The notes: generated by a model not told the origin, from the sequence alone. A stretch of 64,000 nucleotides of DNA from an uncultured Carboxylicivirga sp. (GCF_963674565.1 NZ_OY771430.1:3658001-3722000); one strand, 5' to 3'. Shown: positions 7,200-16,921, counted from the stretch's first letter. Numbers and translations are program-made.

Positions 7200-9614
7200 T
7201 TAATTACTCAGATTTGCTATAGTAGCAATTGTAAGACCAATAGAGGCTAATGAACTCGCAATTGCGATCCATGCCTGCGGCGGCATTCCTTCTCTTTCTG
7301 GTTTCTTTGGTATTACGATTTCAGCACCTGGTGTTACTTTAGGATAACTCCTAAAAAACAAAAATCCTTTTGTGGCACTTGATGCTCCATTGGGATACAA
7401 AACATAAGTTTTACCTTTTTTTGCCATCACAGAAAATCCTCCACTGTTTTGAATATACCTTCTTACATTGTAGTTCTTGACATAAACTGTTGAGGATGGA
7501 TTCAATATTTCACCTGAAACTTTAATAGTTTGTAATACAGACGGTATTTCAAGCACATCACCATTCTTCATATAGATATCATCACGTGATCCGGGATTCG
7601 CTAAAATCTTCTCCAGATTAATACTTACCGTTTCAAATTCAAGATCAGAAAAATATAATGTACTATCCTTGCGCATCAATTCTTCTCTTTTTGCCTTTTC
7701 TTCATCAGTTAATTTGACAGGCCTTGTTAATTTGGCACCTAATGGATATGCATTTCCTGATAATCCACCAGCTCGTCCTATCAAATCAGAAATCCGTTCA
7801 GTCCGTGATGATAAACCATAATTCCCACTATACATAACTTGTCCCAATATGGTTACAACTCCTGATCTCTGAAAACCAGGCATATATCGGACAAAGACTT
7901 CATCATATGGTTGCATAATAAAAGACGCACCTTCATCATTTAATTCAAGATCACGGGATACATGGAAATAATACAATTCAGATGTTTTACCGTTACTTTT
8001 ATCCGCTTCTTCGTAAGGCAGACGTCTCATCACTTCTATTGTTGACTCAGAGGCTGATTCTTTAAAGCCTCCGGCTAAAAAAACAAGATCTCCCAAGGTT
8101 AAGTTCTCTGCAAACGGATAAACTCCCATATTTTGCAGTTCTCCCCATATAGCAACCGTACGTTCTTCTCGCATATTATCAATGGCAGAAATCAACACTT
8201 CATCATTAGGATTAAGCTGAATATCAGATTTACCATTAACAATATCATTAATATCAAAATTGATATTTTCCTTTGTATAATCTTCCTTTAATCGTGTAAT
8301 AATACCCCTTGATAAAAAAGCATTTTCAATTAATCCATCTGCTTGTTGAATCAACTGACTTAAGGTTAAACCATCAGTATACTCATAATTTCCTGGAGTA
8401 AAAACAGCACCTTCAATAGTTACCATATTACGATAGCGATCCAGAATTTTACCAACATAAAGACTATCCCCGTTCTGTAACAAGATCTTATTAATATTTT
8501 CTTTATCTATACTTTTAAATTCTCTTTCGAATCCATTATTTCTATATAACCGCAATCGTTTATGGTATGCCAGTTCACTAAATCCTCCGGCATAATTCAC
8601 CATTTCTTTGACTGTCTCATTGTTTAGAGCCTCAAACAGTCCTGTACGTTTAAACTCACCTTCTACTTTTACCCGGTTGATATAGGTAGGAATCATAACA
8701 ATATCATTGTCCATTAAAGGTACATTGACTAAAGAATTTCCATTAATCAGAAAATCGTAAATATCCAGTCGATTTATAACCTTACCATTACGTATTAATT
8801 GAATATCCCTGAAAGATCCATTCTTGTTCGGCCCACCTGAAAGGTATAACACATTAAACAAGGAAGCCGTTCCCGGCAGAGTATAAGATCCGGGATTAAA
8901 AACCTCGCCAACCACATTAACCCTAATTACTTTCAATTGACCGGTTCTAACTGAAGCGAAAGTTCTGGGTTGTTCACTTTTTAAATCAGCATAGATGGTA
9001 GATAACAAATCAACTACTTGCTTCCTGGCAACATTAAACTTCAAACCTCCAATATATGATGGCCCAACTAAAGGAATATTTATTTTTCCATCTGACTCTA
9101 TTTCGAGTTGATAAGATTGCTGTGATGCGCCCCAAATTTCAACATATAATTCATCACCCGGGCCTAGAATATAATCATCAGGTACCGGTATATTCAGGCT
9201 TGGCTCAAATGTTAGCTGCTCATTATTAAAAAATGAAAATCCAAAAATACGCTGATCAATTTTTGTACTGTCAATGGCTGCTTTGGAGGTCAATAATTCT
9301 GCGTCTTCAACAATTTCATACGAATCACTTTGTCTACGAGTTAACCGATCAACATCTGTTCCTCCATTCCGTTTAACTTCCGCCAATCTTCTTTTAAGAG
9401 TAGCAATTTGTTCTGAACTTAAACCACGGGCTCTTGCTAATCCAATCGCTTCTGATTCAGAAAGCCCTCTCTTATTAATTTCATCTACAATTTGTCGTAT
9501 TTGTGATTCACTTAAACTTTCTACATCAACGGTTTTGGGATTGACATTTTGAGCATAACCATTAAATGACATTGTTCCTAAAATGATTGCAAAGGATAAT
9601 AGAATTATTCTCAT
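7200..9614 (-). CDS. SLBB-domain polysaccharide export protein (Wza family)
   Basis: 804 residues, roughly twice E. coli Wza. A signal peptide (MRIILLSFAIILGTMSF) is followed by a helical SAP-like segment with ESEAIGLARARG (residues 30-90), the Poly_export domain beginning at YILGPGDELYVEIWG (near 148), and several SLBB beta-grasp modules (VNVVGEVFNPGSY, VKVEGEFKRTGLF, VTIEGAVFTPGNY, VAIWGELQNMGVY, VTILGQVMYSGNY, IKVSGEILNPSST). The C-terminus has a hydrophobic helix (AWIAIASSLASIGLTIATI). It forms the outer-membrane translocon for the polymer. It is the first gene of the locus in the direction of transcription, with 355 bp of non-coding DNA upstream. Confidence 0.9.
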   Translation of the reverse strand: MRIILLSFAIILGTMSFNGYAQNVNPKTVDVESLSESQIRQIVDEINKRGLSESEAIGLARARGLSSEQIATLKRRLAEVKRNGGTDVDRLTRRQSDSYEIVEDAELLTSKAAIDSTKIDQRIFGFSFFNNEQLTFEPSLNIPVPDDYILGPGDELYVEIWGASQQSYQLEIESDGKINIPLVGPSYIGGLKFNVARKQVVDLLSTIYADLKSEQPRTFASVRTGQLKVIRVNVVGEVFNPGSYTLPGTASLFNVLYLSGGPNKNGSFRDIQLIRNGKVINRLDIYDFLINGNSLVNVPLMDNDIVMIPTYINRVKVEGEFKRTGLFEALNNETVKEMVNYAGGFSELAYHKRLRLYRNNGFEREFKSIDKENINKILLQNGDSLYVGKILDRYRNMVTIEGAVFTPGNYEYTDGLTLSQLIQQADGLIENAFLSRGIITRLKEDYTKENINFDINDIVNGKSDIQLNPNDEVLISAIDNMREERTVAIWGELQNMGVYPFAENLTLGDLVFLAGGFKESASESTIEVMRRLPYEEADKSNGKTSELYYFHVSRDLELNDEGASFIMQPYDEVFVRYMPGFQRSGVVTILGQVMYSGNYGLSSRTERISDLIGRAGGLSGNAYPLGAKLTRPVKLTDEEKAKREELMRKDSTLYFSDLEFETVSINLEKILANPGSRDDIYMKNGDVLEIPSVLQTIKVSGEILNPSSTVYVKNYNVRRYIQNSGGFSVMAKKGKTYVLYPNGASSATKGFLFFRSYPKVTPGAEIVIPKKPEREGMPPQAWIAIASSLASIGLTIATIANLSN

Positions 9615-9969
9615 TATTTCTTTAATTCGTTATTGATTAATAGTACGCTATCGCTTTCTCAGTTCCATATAATTATATTCAACCGGGAAATTAACCTATA
9701 TAAACAACAGCCGGCATTTTTAATTTTATTGTAACAAAACAACGTAAAAGTTTCAATAATATTGACCTTATTTTAAAAAAGCCGCACAAAGTTATAAAAT
9801 TTAAGACTGAATAAGCCAGAAACTCGTCACTAAATAGAAAAGTATATAATGTCTATAATGTTAAATTATGATATTTAAAGATTTATTCTATTTCCAACAT
9901 CAACAATTTACGTCAATTCTGGTAAAAGGTTGAACACAAAACGTTAATGAATGTAAATTAACCGGAAGT
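9615..9969 (-). promoter_or_regulatory. Leader/promoter region of the polysaccharide locus
   Basis: 355 bp without a gene. On the minus strand TAACTTTG (9787-9794) matches the Bacteroidota -7 box TAnnTTTG, but no good TTTG is seen 19-21 bp further upstream. If used, it would leave a leader of about 165 nt before the export gene. I see no invertible-promoter repeats and no UpxY-type antiterminator gene, both common in Bacteroides capsule loci. Confidence 0.35.
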
Positions 9970-10590
9970 TTATTCCTCTATAGTTTTTTCTTCCTTAAAA
10001 AACTTCTTCTGAAAGAGCAAAATAGAAAATATACCGATTGTAATTGACGAATCAGCAATATTAAAAACGGGCCTAAAGAAAATAAATGTATTACCTCCAA
10101 CAAAAGGCATCCAATCCGGATAACGGCCTTCTAGCAAAGGAAAATACAACATATCTACAACCTTTCCATGTAGAAAATTAGAATATCCTCCTTCACCTGG
10201 GAATAAGCTCGCAACCTGACCATAACTATGATCGAAAATTATTCCATAAAATGCACTGTCAATTATATTACCAAAAGCACCTGCCAAAACCAACGCAACA
10301 CTAAAAACTAATCCTTTAGGGGCATCTTTTTTCGTTAAATTAACCAGATACCAACCAATTCCGATCACAGCAATAATTCGAAACACACTCAGAAAGACCT
10401 TTCCAAACTTACCTGCTAACTGCATTCCAAATGCCATTCCGTTGTTTTCAACGAAATGAATAATAAACCAATTGCCCAATACAGGAATTTCATCGCCTAG
10501 CATCATATGGGTTTTGATCCAGATTTTCACAATCTGGTCAACCAATAAAACAGCGAAAATTATTAAAAAAGACTTTTTTAAAACAGTCAT
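9970..10590 (-). CDS. lspA: Lipoprotein signal peptidase (signal peptidase II)
   Basis: 206 residues with four hydrophobic spans. The two catalytic Asp motifs are visible: GNIIDSAFYGIIFD near residue 110 and VFNIADSSITIG near residue 178. VENNGMAFGMQL matches the conserved N-terminal loop. The enzyme cleaves diacylglyceryl-modified prolipoproteins at the lipobox in the inner membrane. It is about 40 residues longer than the E. coli enzyme because of an extra loop around residues 115-170, which is usual in Bacteroidota. It lies downstream of ileS and the DksA-like gene on the same strand. Confidence 0.95.
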   Translation of the reverse strand: MTVLKKSFLIIFAVLLVDQIVKIWIKTHMMLGDEIPVLGNWFIIHFVENNGMAFGMQLAGKFGKVFLSVFRIIAVIGIGWYLVNLTKKDAPKGLVFSVALVLAGAFGNIIDSAFYGIIFDHSYGQVASLFPGEGGYSNFLHGKVVDMLYFPLLEGRYPDWMPFVGGNTFIFFRPVFNIADSSITIGIFSILLFQKKFFKEEKTIEE

Positions 10591-10642
10591 ATTTTGCGTT
10601 GTTATCGAAGGGCGTTTAACGACCTCACGTATAAAAATTAAG

Positions 10643-10675
10643 AAGTGACTAAAAGCAAAATGCCAATAGTCACTT
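10643..10675 (-). terminator. Stem-loop between dksA-like gene and lspA
   Basis: Perfect 8-bp arms AAGTGACT (10643-10650) and AGTCACTT (10668-10675) around a 17-nt loop. On the minus strand it is followed by CTTAATTTTT, so it may be a weak intrinsic terminator or attenuator separating lspA from the genes upstream. Confidence 0.5.
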
Positions 10676-10715
10676 AGTTATTTATTTAGGCTATACGCCT
10701 GATTTCATCACCAAT

Positions 10716-11093
10716 TTACTTTTGGTTTTGCTTTGCTTCAACACTTAGTGTAGCATGAGGAACGGCTCTGAGACGCTCTGCTGGAATCAGTTTGCCAGTA
10801 ACCCTACAAACACCGTATGTTTTGTTCTCGATGCGGACCAAGGCAGCTTGTAAATGCTGAATGAATTTTTGTTGACGTTGAGCCAATTTACCAGCCTCTT
10901 CTTTGGAAAGCACTGCAGCTCCTTCTTCCAATACTTTAAAAGTAGGAGAAGTATCCTGAGTATCATTACCATCTTCATGCGTAATAGTATGCCTCAACAA
11001 TTCATAATCTTTCTTGGCCTTATCAAGCTTCTTCAGGATGATTTCTTTAAATTCCTGAAGTTCTTCATCAGAGTAACGGGTTCTTTCAGCCAT
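10716..11093 (-). CDS. TraR/DksA-family transcription regulator, degenerate zinc finger
   Basis: 125 residues. The N-terminal half is a charged coiled coil (about residues 10-75, containing EDGNDTQDTS near the tip) as in DksA, which enters the RNA polymerase secondary channel. The C-terminal zinc-finger region reads YGVCRVTGKLIPAERLRAVPHA, where only the first of the four usual cysteines is kept. The fold probably survives without zinc, as in other C-only or Cys-less DksA relatives. It follows ileS by 32 bp and precedes lspA, a gene order often seen in Bacteroidota. Family call is firm; the exact regulatory target is not visible. Confidence 0.88.
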   Translation of the reverse strand: MAERTRYSDEELQEFKEIILKKLDKAKKDYELLRHTITHEDGNDTQDTSPTFKVLEEGAAVLSKEEAGKLAQRQQKFIQHLQAALVRIENKTYGVCRVTGKLIPAERLRAVPHATLSVEAKQNQK

Positions 11094-11125
11094 ACGGACT
11101 TTTTTAAATATAATACAAATTTGAA

Positions 11126-14100
11126 TTAAGCCTTAACAATTTGCATCAAGGTACTTATTTCATCATCGATATCTACGGTAACCGCAGTATTATCGTTACA
11201 ATTATCTACTAATTTTACTTCAACTGCCAATGTTTGAGCTCCAATATATTCAGCATGTTTTTCTACAGCCTTATTAACAGCATCATTTTTCATTATCGAC
11301 AGTCTTATTTTATCAGTAACATCCAATCCTGAATCTTTACGCAAATTCTGAATTCGATTTACAAATTCACGAGCGATACCCTCTTCTCTTAACTCCTCAG
11401 TAACTTCAATATCCAAAGCTACAGTTAATTTACCTTCATTGGCAACCAACCAACCAGGAATATCCTCTGACATTATTTCAACATCTTCAATTGAAAGAAC
11501 AACTTTTTGTCCATCCAGTTCCAGAGAAAATCTTTCCTCTTTTTCGAAGATAGCAATTTCTTCCTGACCTAATGCATTAATTGCACCTGAAATTGCTTTC
11601 ATCATCTTACCATACTTAGGACCAAGGGTTTTAAAATTCGGTTTGATCTTCTTAACCAACACTCCTGAAGCATCCCTTAAGAATTCCATCTCTTTCACAT
11701 TGACTTCAGTCAATACCAAAGACTTAATAGCTTCCAACTGATGCTCGAATGTTTCATCCAAAATTGGAATCATAATCTTATTCAACGGCTGACGCACTTT
11801 CAGATTAACTTTACGTCGTAATCCCAGAACCATAGATGATATTTCCTGAGCATATTGCTGTCTCTCTTCCAAACTTGAATCGATCAATGACTCATCATAA
11901 GATGGGAATTGAGCCAGGTGTACCGAAACATCAGTAAATCGGCCAGACATCTGATTTAAATCATTAAACAAACGATCCATAAAGAATGGAGAGATTGGAG
12001 CTGATAATAAGGCCACAGTTTCCAAACATGAATATAAAGTTTGATATGCAGCTAACTTATCTTCGTTAAATTCACCACCCCAGAAACGTTTACGATTTAA
12101 TCGAACATACCAGTTACTCAAATTCTCCATAACAAAGTTCTGAATGGCCCGACCTGCGCGTGTTGGTTCGTAACATTCGTAACTTTCATTAACTTCTTTC
12201 ACCAATGAGTTTAATAATGAAATAATCCATCGATCTATTTCAGAACGTTTCTCAACCGGCACCTGAGCTTCTTTTCCTGTAAATCCATCAACATTGGCAT
12301 ATAAGGCAAAGAATGAGTAGGTATTATAAAGAGTTCCGAAGAATTTACGTTTAACTTCGTCAACTCCACTAATATCGAATTTAAGATTATCCCATGGCTG
12401 AGCATTGGTAATCATGTACCAACGTAAAGGATCTGATCCGTATTCTTCGATTACTTCAAAAGGATCAACACCGTTACCCAAACGCTTCGACATTTTATTA
12501 CCATTCTTATCCAATACCAATCCGTTAGAAATGATATTTTTGAAAGCAACAGAATCAAACATCATTGTTGCGATGGCATGTAATGTAAAAAACCATCCTC
12601 TCGTCTGATCAACACCTTCAGCAATAAAATCAGCAGGATAAATCTGATCAAAACCTTCTTTATTCTCAAATGGATAATGCATCTGAGCATAAGGCATAGC
12701 TCCTGAATCAAACCAGACATCAATCAGGTCAGCTTCGCGATACATAGGCTGTCCGCTATCTGAAACAAATACCATATCATCCACATAAGGACGATGTAAA
12801 TCTATTTTATCGTAATTCTCTTTCGCATTATTTCCAACCTCAAAATCCTTGAAAGGATTTTCTTTCATCAAACCGGCTTCAACAGCTTTATTGATTTCAG
12901 CCATCAATTCTTCAACCGAACCAATACATTTTTCTTCTGTACCGTCTTCGGTTCTCCAGATTGGAAGTGGAGTTCCCCAATAGCGAGATCGACTTAAGTT
13001 CCAATCCACCAAATTCTCTAACCACTTACCAAAACGACCGGTTCCGGTGGAAGCAGGTTTCCAGTTGATTGTCTTATTCAACTCAATCATGCGATCACGC
13101 ACTGCAGTTGTTTTTATAAACCAACTATCCAACGGATAGTAAAGTACAGGCTTATCGGTTCGCCAGCAATGAGGGTAATTGTGTGTATGCTTCTCAACCT
13201 TAAAAGCTTTATTTTCTTTCTTCAACATTACTGAGATATCCACATCTAATGTGCCATCATCTTCAGATAATGATGAATCATAAGCATTCTTTACGAAACG
13301 ACCAGCAAACTCTTTATAGGACTCTACATTTACAAAGTCGTTTACAAAATCAGCATCCAGGTCCTCAAGGTTGAAGAACTTACCCGTACGATCAACCATT
13401 GGTTGTCGTTTACCTTCTTTATTTATTAGGATTAACGGCGCAATATTAGCCGCTTTCGCCACACGATCATCGTCTGCACCAAAAGTAGGAGCAATATGAA
13501 CAATACCAGTTCCATCTTCTGTTGTCACATAATCACCCAAAATCACTCGAAAAGCATCTCCATCAGGTTTAATCCAGGGGATGAGTTGTTCGTAGCGAAT
13601 TCCTTCCAATTCTGTACCTACATATTCAGAAACAATTTTAAAAGGTATTTTCTTATCCCCTTCCTGATATGCGTCAAAATCCAGTTCTGCATTTTGAGGA
13701 TTGAAATAGCTGGCTGCTAAATCCTTTGCCATTATAACAGAAACAGGCTTACCCGTATATGGATTATATGTTTTTACTTTGACGTAATTAATTTTTGGAC
13801 CAACAGCCAATGCTGTGTTCGAAGGCAAAGTCCAGGGAGTAGTAGTCCAGGCAAGAAAGTACAAATCTTCATCGCCATCAAAACACTTTTCAGACTCTTC
13901 GTTACGAATAACAGCAAACTGAGCAGTACAAGTTGTATCCTTTACATCTCGGTAACATCCGGGCTGGTTTAACTCGTGAGTACTAAGACCTGTTCCAGCA
14001 GCCGGTGAATAAGGTTGAATTGTATAACCTTTATACAACAATCCCTTTTTATACATTTCTTTCAACAACCACCACAACGTTTCGATGTATCGGTTATCGT

Positions 14101-14557
14101 AAGTTATGTAAGGATCATTCATATCAACCCAATACCCCATCTTATGAGTTAATTCTTCCCATAAGTCAGTATATTTCATCACGTCTTTGCGACATGCATC
14201 ATTATATTCGGCAACAGTTATACTTTTACCAATATCTTCTTTTGTGATACCAAGTGCTTTTTCAACACCTAATTCAACAGGTAAACCATGAGTATCCCAA
14301 CCAGCTTTTCTTTTAACTAAAAATCCTTGTTGAGTTTTAAAACGACAAAAAATATCTTTAATGGTACGAGCCATCACATGGTGAATACCAGGCATTCCAT
14401 TAGCAGAAGGTGGTCCTTCGTAGAATACAAAAGTTGGTTTCCCTTCCCTAGTTGAGATACTTTTCTCAAAAGCTCCATTCTCGTCCCATTTTTTTAGTAC
14501 ATCTTTGTTTACCTGAGAGAGATCTAATCCTTTATATTCGGTAAATTTTGCGTTCAT
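11126..14557 (-). CDS. ileS: Isoleucyl-tRNA synthetase
   Basis: 1143 residues, class I synthetase. The HIGH-type motif appears as GMPGIHHVMAR near residue 54, and the KMSKS-type motif as NKMSKRLGNG near residue 690. The editing domain lies between (AWTTTPWTLPSNTALAVGP), and the WYVRLNRKRFW anticodon-binding segment is near residue 815. It charges tRNA-Ile with isoleucine in the cytoplasm. It is about 200 residues longer than the E. coli enzyme, which is typical of the long IleRS type found in Bacteroidota. It begins a minus-strand group with the DksA-like gene and lspA. A well-formed promoter lies 38-69 bp upstream of the ATG. Confidence 0.97.
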   Translation of the reverse strand: MNAKFTEYKGLDLSQVNKDVLKKWDENGAFEKSISTREGKPTFVFYEGPPSANGMPGIHHVMARTIKDIFCRFKTQQGFLVKRKAGWDTHGLPVELGVEKALGITKEDIGKSITVAEYNDACRKDVMKYTDLWEELTHKMGYWVDMNDPYITYDNRYIETLWWLLKEMYKKGLLYKGYTIQPYSPAAGTGLSTHELNQPGCYRDVKDTTCTAQFAVIRNEESEKCFDGDEDLYFLAWTTTPWTLPSNTALAVGPKINYVKVKTYNPYTGKPVSVIMAKDLAASYFNPQNAELDFDAYQEGDKKIPFKIVSEYVGTELEGIRYEQLIPWIKPDGDAFRVILGDYVTTEDGTGIVHIAPTFGADDDRVAKAANIAPLILINKEGKRQPMVDRTGKFFNLEDLDADFVNDFVNVESYKEFAGRFVKNAYDSSLSEDDGTLDVDISVMLKKENKAFKVEKHTHNYPHCWRTDKPVLYYPLDSWFIKTTAVRDRMIELNKTINWKPASTGTGRFGKWLENLVDWNLSRSRYWGTPLPIWRTEDGTEEKCIGSVEELMAEINKAVEAGLMKENPFKDFEVGNNAKENYDKIDLHRPYVDDMVFVSDSGQPMYREADLIDVWFDSGAMPYAQMHYPFENKEGFDQIYPADFIAEGVDQTRGWFFTLHAIATMMFDSVAFKNIISNGLVLDKNGNKMSKRLGNGVDPFEVIEEYGSDPLRWYMITNAQPWDNLKFDISGVDEVKRKFFGTLYNTYSFFALYANVDGFTGKEAQVPVEKRSEIDRWIISLLNSLVKEVNESYECYEPTRAGRAIQNFVMENLSNWYVRLNRKRFWGGEFNEDKLAAYQTLYSCLETVALLSAPISPFFMDRLFNDLNQMSGRFTDVSVHLAQFPSYDESLIDSSLEERQQYAQEISSMVLGLRRKVNLKVRQPLNKIMIPILDETFEHQLEAIKSLVLTEVNVKEMEFLRDASGVLVKKIKPNFKTLGPKYGKMMKAISGAINALGQEEIAIFEKEERFSLELDGQKVVLSIEDVEIMSEDIPGWLVANEGKLTVALDIEVTEELREEGIAREFVNRIQNLRKDSGLDVTDKIRLSIMKNDAVNKAVEKHAEYIGAQTLAVEVKLVDNCNDNTAVTVDIDDEISTLMQIVKA

Positions 14558-14594
14558 TTATACCTTGTAGTTTACCCTAATTTTAAAAAGTTTA

Positions 14595-14626
14595 CAAATA
14601 TAGAACTTGACCGAAACAAAAGCAAA
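14595..14626 (-). promoter_or_regulatory. Predicted ileS promoter
   Basis: On the minus strand, TTTG (14623-14626) is followed after 20 nt by TATATTTG (14595-14602), matching the Bacteroidota consensus TTTG-N19-21-TAnnTTTG at both boxes. The ileS start codon is 38 bp downstream of the -7 box. Confidence 0.7.
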
Positions 14627-14678
14627 CAGAACAATTTAAATTGAGACTTTTATTAGGTTAAGCCATCTTGCTAAGTAG

Positions 14679-14708
14679 TAATTAAAGTGAAATTATTCAC
14701 TTTAATTA
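14679..14708. promoter_or_regulatory. 30-bp perfect palindrome, candidate operator of the DUF5020-NCS2 operon
   Basis: Two 13-bp arms, TAATTAAAGTGAA and TTCACTTTAATTA, are perfect inverted repeats around a 4-nt spacer ATTA. The element ends 16 bp before the plus-strand -7 box TACATTTG (14725-14732), so it covers the -33 region. That position suits a dimeric transcription regulator. No U-tract follows, so a terminator is unlikely. Confidence 0.6.
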
Positions 14709-14724
14709 TAATTTAATATTTCAT

Positions 14725-14732
14725 TACATTTG
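14725..14732 (+). promoter_or_regulatory. -7 box for the DUF5020-NCS2 operon
   Basis: TACATTTG matches TAnnTTTG and lies 38 bp before the ATG at 14771. The -33 region is occupied by the palindrome at 14679-14708, and no clear TTTG is present there. Confidence 0.6.
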
Positions 14733-14770
14733 CCCCGATAATTTATGGTAAAACTTGATACAAATTATTT

Positions 14771-15478
14771 ATGAAAATCAAATCATTAGTTATTTCAGCA
14801 CTTTTGTTTAGTTCTGTGCTTGGCATTGCACAAAATGTACAATTACATTACGATTTTGGTAAAGATCGTAAATTAGTTACAACTACATTTGAAATGTTCA
14901 AACCAGATAAGTATGGTAGCACTTTCTTTTTTGTCGACCTGGATTACAGCGCAGATACAAGAAATGTTGAAAATGGAGTTTCTTTAGCCTATATGGAAAT
15001 TGCTCGTAGCTTTAAATGGAATGAGAATCAAAAATTTGAACCTCGTATTGAGTTTAACAGCGGTAATGTAACCGGATTTCCTATCAAAAATTCCTGGTTA
15101 GCAGGCGCTCAATATACATTCAACTCCGAAGATTATTCCAAAATATTAACCTTACAAGCAAACCTAAAACAAATACAAGATGGTAAAAAAGATGGCGATA
15201 ATCTAACCGGATTTCAATTAACAGCCGTTTGGGCGGTACAACTATTGGAAGGAAAAGTCTCGTTAACAGGATTTGCTGACTTTTGGAGAGAAGATGTATG
15301 GGTAGATAGTGGCAATGCCGGTGAGATCAAAGAATATGTTTTTCTAACAGAGCCCCAAGTTTGGTATAACACATGTAAAAATTTTGCAATAGGTGGCGAA
15401 ATAGAAATCAGCAATAATTTTGGTACCAATGATGGATTCATGATTAATCCTACCCTTGCTGCTAAATGGACTTTCTAA
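14771..15478 (+). CDS. DUF5020 family outer-membrane protein
   Basis: 235 residues. Signal peptide (MKIKSLVISALLFSSVLGIA, cleavage after AQ) is followed by alternating hydrophobic strands typical of a small outer-membrane beta-barrel; LHYDFGKDRKLVTTTFEMF and the aromatic C-terminus (LAAKWTF) mark the DUF5020 family and a barrel-type final strand. Members look distantly like Tsx nucleoside channels. The purine permease gene begins 18 bp downstream, so a role in bringing nucleosides or bases across the outer membrane is a reasonable inference but is not shown by sequence alone. Confidence 0.8.
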   Translation: MKIKSLVISALLFSSVLGIAQNVQLHYDFGKDRKLVTTTFEMFKPDKYGSTFFFVDLDYSADTRNVENGVSLAYMEIARSFKWNENQKFEPRIEFNSGNVTGFPIKNSWLAGAQYTFNSEDYSKILTLQANLKQIQDGKKDGDNLTGFQLTAVWAVQLLEGKVSLTGFADFWREDVWVDSGNAGEIKEYVFLTEPQVWYNTCKNFAIGGEIEISNNFGTNDGFMINPTLAAKWTF

Positions 15479-15496
15479 CCTTTAAACCTCATTATT

Positions 15497-16801
15497 ATGT
15501 TGGAAAAATTATTTAATCTATCAGAAAACCAAACAAATATACGTACCGAAGTCATTGCCGGTGTTACAACCTTTATGACGATGGCTTATATCTTGGCTGT
15601 TAATCCAGATATTCTGGCTGCGACCGGTATGGATCAGGGAGCAGTATTTACGGCTACTGCCTTATCTGCAGCGTTGGCTACTTTGGTTATGGCTTTTGTT
15701 GCCAAACTACCTTTTGCACTTGCTCCCGGAATGGGACTTAATGCATTTTTTGCTTTCACTGTCGTATTAGGTATGGGACATAGCTGGCAATTTGCACTAA
15801 CAGCTGTATTTTTAGAAGGTATAGTATTTATACTTCTTACTGCATTTAATATTCGAGAACTGATTATTAAGGCAATTCCAATGAATATCAAACATGGTAT
15901 TTCAGTTGGTATTGGTCTGTTTATTGCTCTAATTGGATTTAAAAATGCAGGCATTGTAATTGGCAATGATGCAACATTGGTAGGTTTAGGTAATATTATC
16001 GATATAACTAACAATGCTTCAGCAATTGTGGCTATCATTACCTTGATTATTACTGGTGCTTTATTAGCCAGAAAGGTAAAGGGTGCTTTACTGATTGGTA
16101 TTTTTGCCGGCACAATTATTGGTATTCCTTTTGGCATTACACACTTACCAGATTCATTTGAATTAACTCCACCTTCTTTATCTCCAATATTTGCAAAATT
16201 TGAATGGAGTGAAATCTTTACTACAGATATGGCTTTGGTTTTACTTACTTTCCTTTTTGTTGATCTTTTTGATACTGTTGGCACATTGATTGGAGTAACT
16301 TCAAAGGCGAATATGCTTGATAAAGATGGTAAGATACCTCGTGTTAAACAGGCTCTCTTTGCTGATTCAATTGGTACAACATTAGGAGCAGTACTAGGAA
16401 CCTCTACTGTTACAACTTATGTAGAGAGTGCTGCAGGTGTAAGTGAAGGTGGCAGAACAGGTTTAACCGCTGCTACAACAGGAGTATTGTTTTTATTGGC
16501 ATTGTTTTTCTCGCCAATATTCTTAATGATTCCTTCAGCTGCAACAGCTGCCATTTTAATCATTGTTGGAGTAATGATGTTTACACCAATCACAAAAATA
16601 GACCTAACAGATTATACAGAAGCCATTCCAGCCTTTTTAGCCATCGTAATGATGCCATTTACATATTCTATTGCTGAAGGTATAGTTTTCGGAATGCTGG
16701 CTTATGTAATACTGAAAATTCTATCAGGTAAATTTAAAGATATCTCAATAGTTTCAATTTTATTAGCAATACTATTTGTATTAAAATTCTTTATTGATTA
16801 A
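15497..16801 (+). CDS. NCS2 family nucleobase permease (AzgA-like)
   Basis: 434 residues with 12-14 hydrophobic spans. Family hallmarks: TEVIAGVTTFMTMAYILAVNP at the N-terminus, ALAPGMGLNAFFAF near residue 75, FVDLFDTVGTLIGV near residue 255 and GTSTVTTYVESAAGVSEGGR near residue 300. These fit the adenine/guanine/hypoxanthine branch of proton-coupled NCS2 transporters in the inner membrane. It forms a two-gene operon with the DUF5020 protein and is closed by a strong terminator hairpin 22 bp after the stop. Confidence 0.92.
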   Translation: MLEKLFNLSENQTNIRTEVIAGVTTFMTMAYILAVNPDILAATGMDQGAVFTATALSAALATLVMAFVAKLPFALAPGMGLNAFFAFTVVLGMGHSWQFALTAVFLEGIVFILLTAFNIRELIIKAIPMNIKHGISVGIGLFIALIGFKNAGIVIGNDATLVGLGNIIDITNNASAIVAIITLIITGALLARKVKGALLIGIFAGTIIGIPFGITHLPDSFELTPPSLSPIFAKFEWSEIFTTDMALVLLTFLFVDLFDTVGTLIGVTSKANMLDKDGKIPRVKQALFADSIGTTLGAVLGTSTVTTYVESAAGVSEGGRTGLTAATTGVLFLLALFFSPIFLMIPSAATAAILIIVGVMMFTPITKIDLTDYTEAIPAFLAIVMMPFTYSIAEGIVFGMLAYVILKILSGKFKDISIVSILLAILFVLKFFID

Positions 16802-16822
16802 TCATAGATAGTTTAATCATAG

Positions 16823-16855
16823 AATCCTTGTCATTTTAATGGCAAGGATTTTTTA
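16823..16855 (+). terminator. Rho-independent terminator after the NCS2 permease gene
   Basis: AATCCTTG (16823-16830) pairs with CAAGGATT (16843-16850), the inner CAT/ATG extends the stem, and TTTTAT follows. Confidence 0.8.
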
Positions 16856-16921
16856 TATCTATACAATGATTCAAATCTTAGTTTACTGAAAAGAAGATAA
16901 GATCTCACCGAATCTTTAATA

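Noticed and set aside
9615..9969. Possible invertible capsule promoter
   Set aside because: No pair of inverted repeats enclosing a promoter box and no recombinase gene is seen in or near this region.
15634..16284. Minus-strand open frame of 216 codons
   Set aside because: Antisense to the NCS2 permease gene, which carries all family motifs; no own start context or domain.
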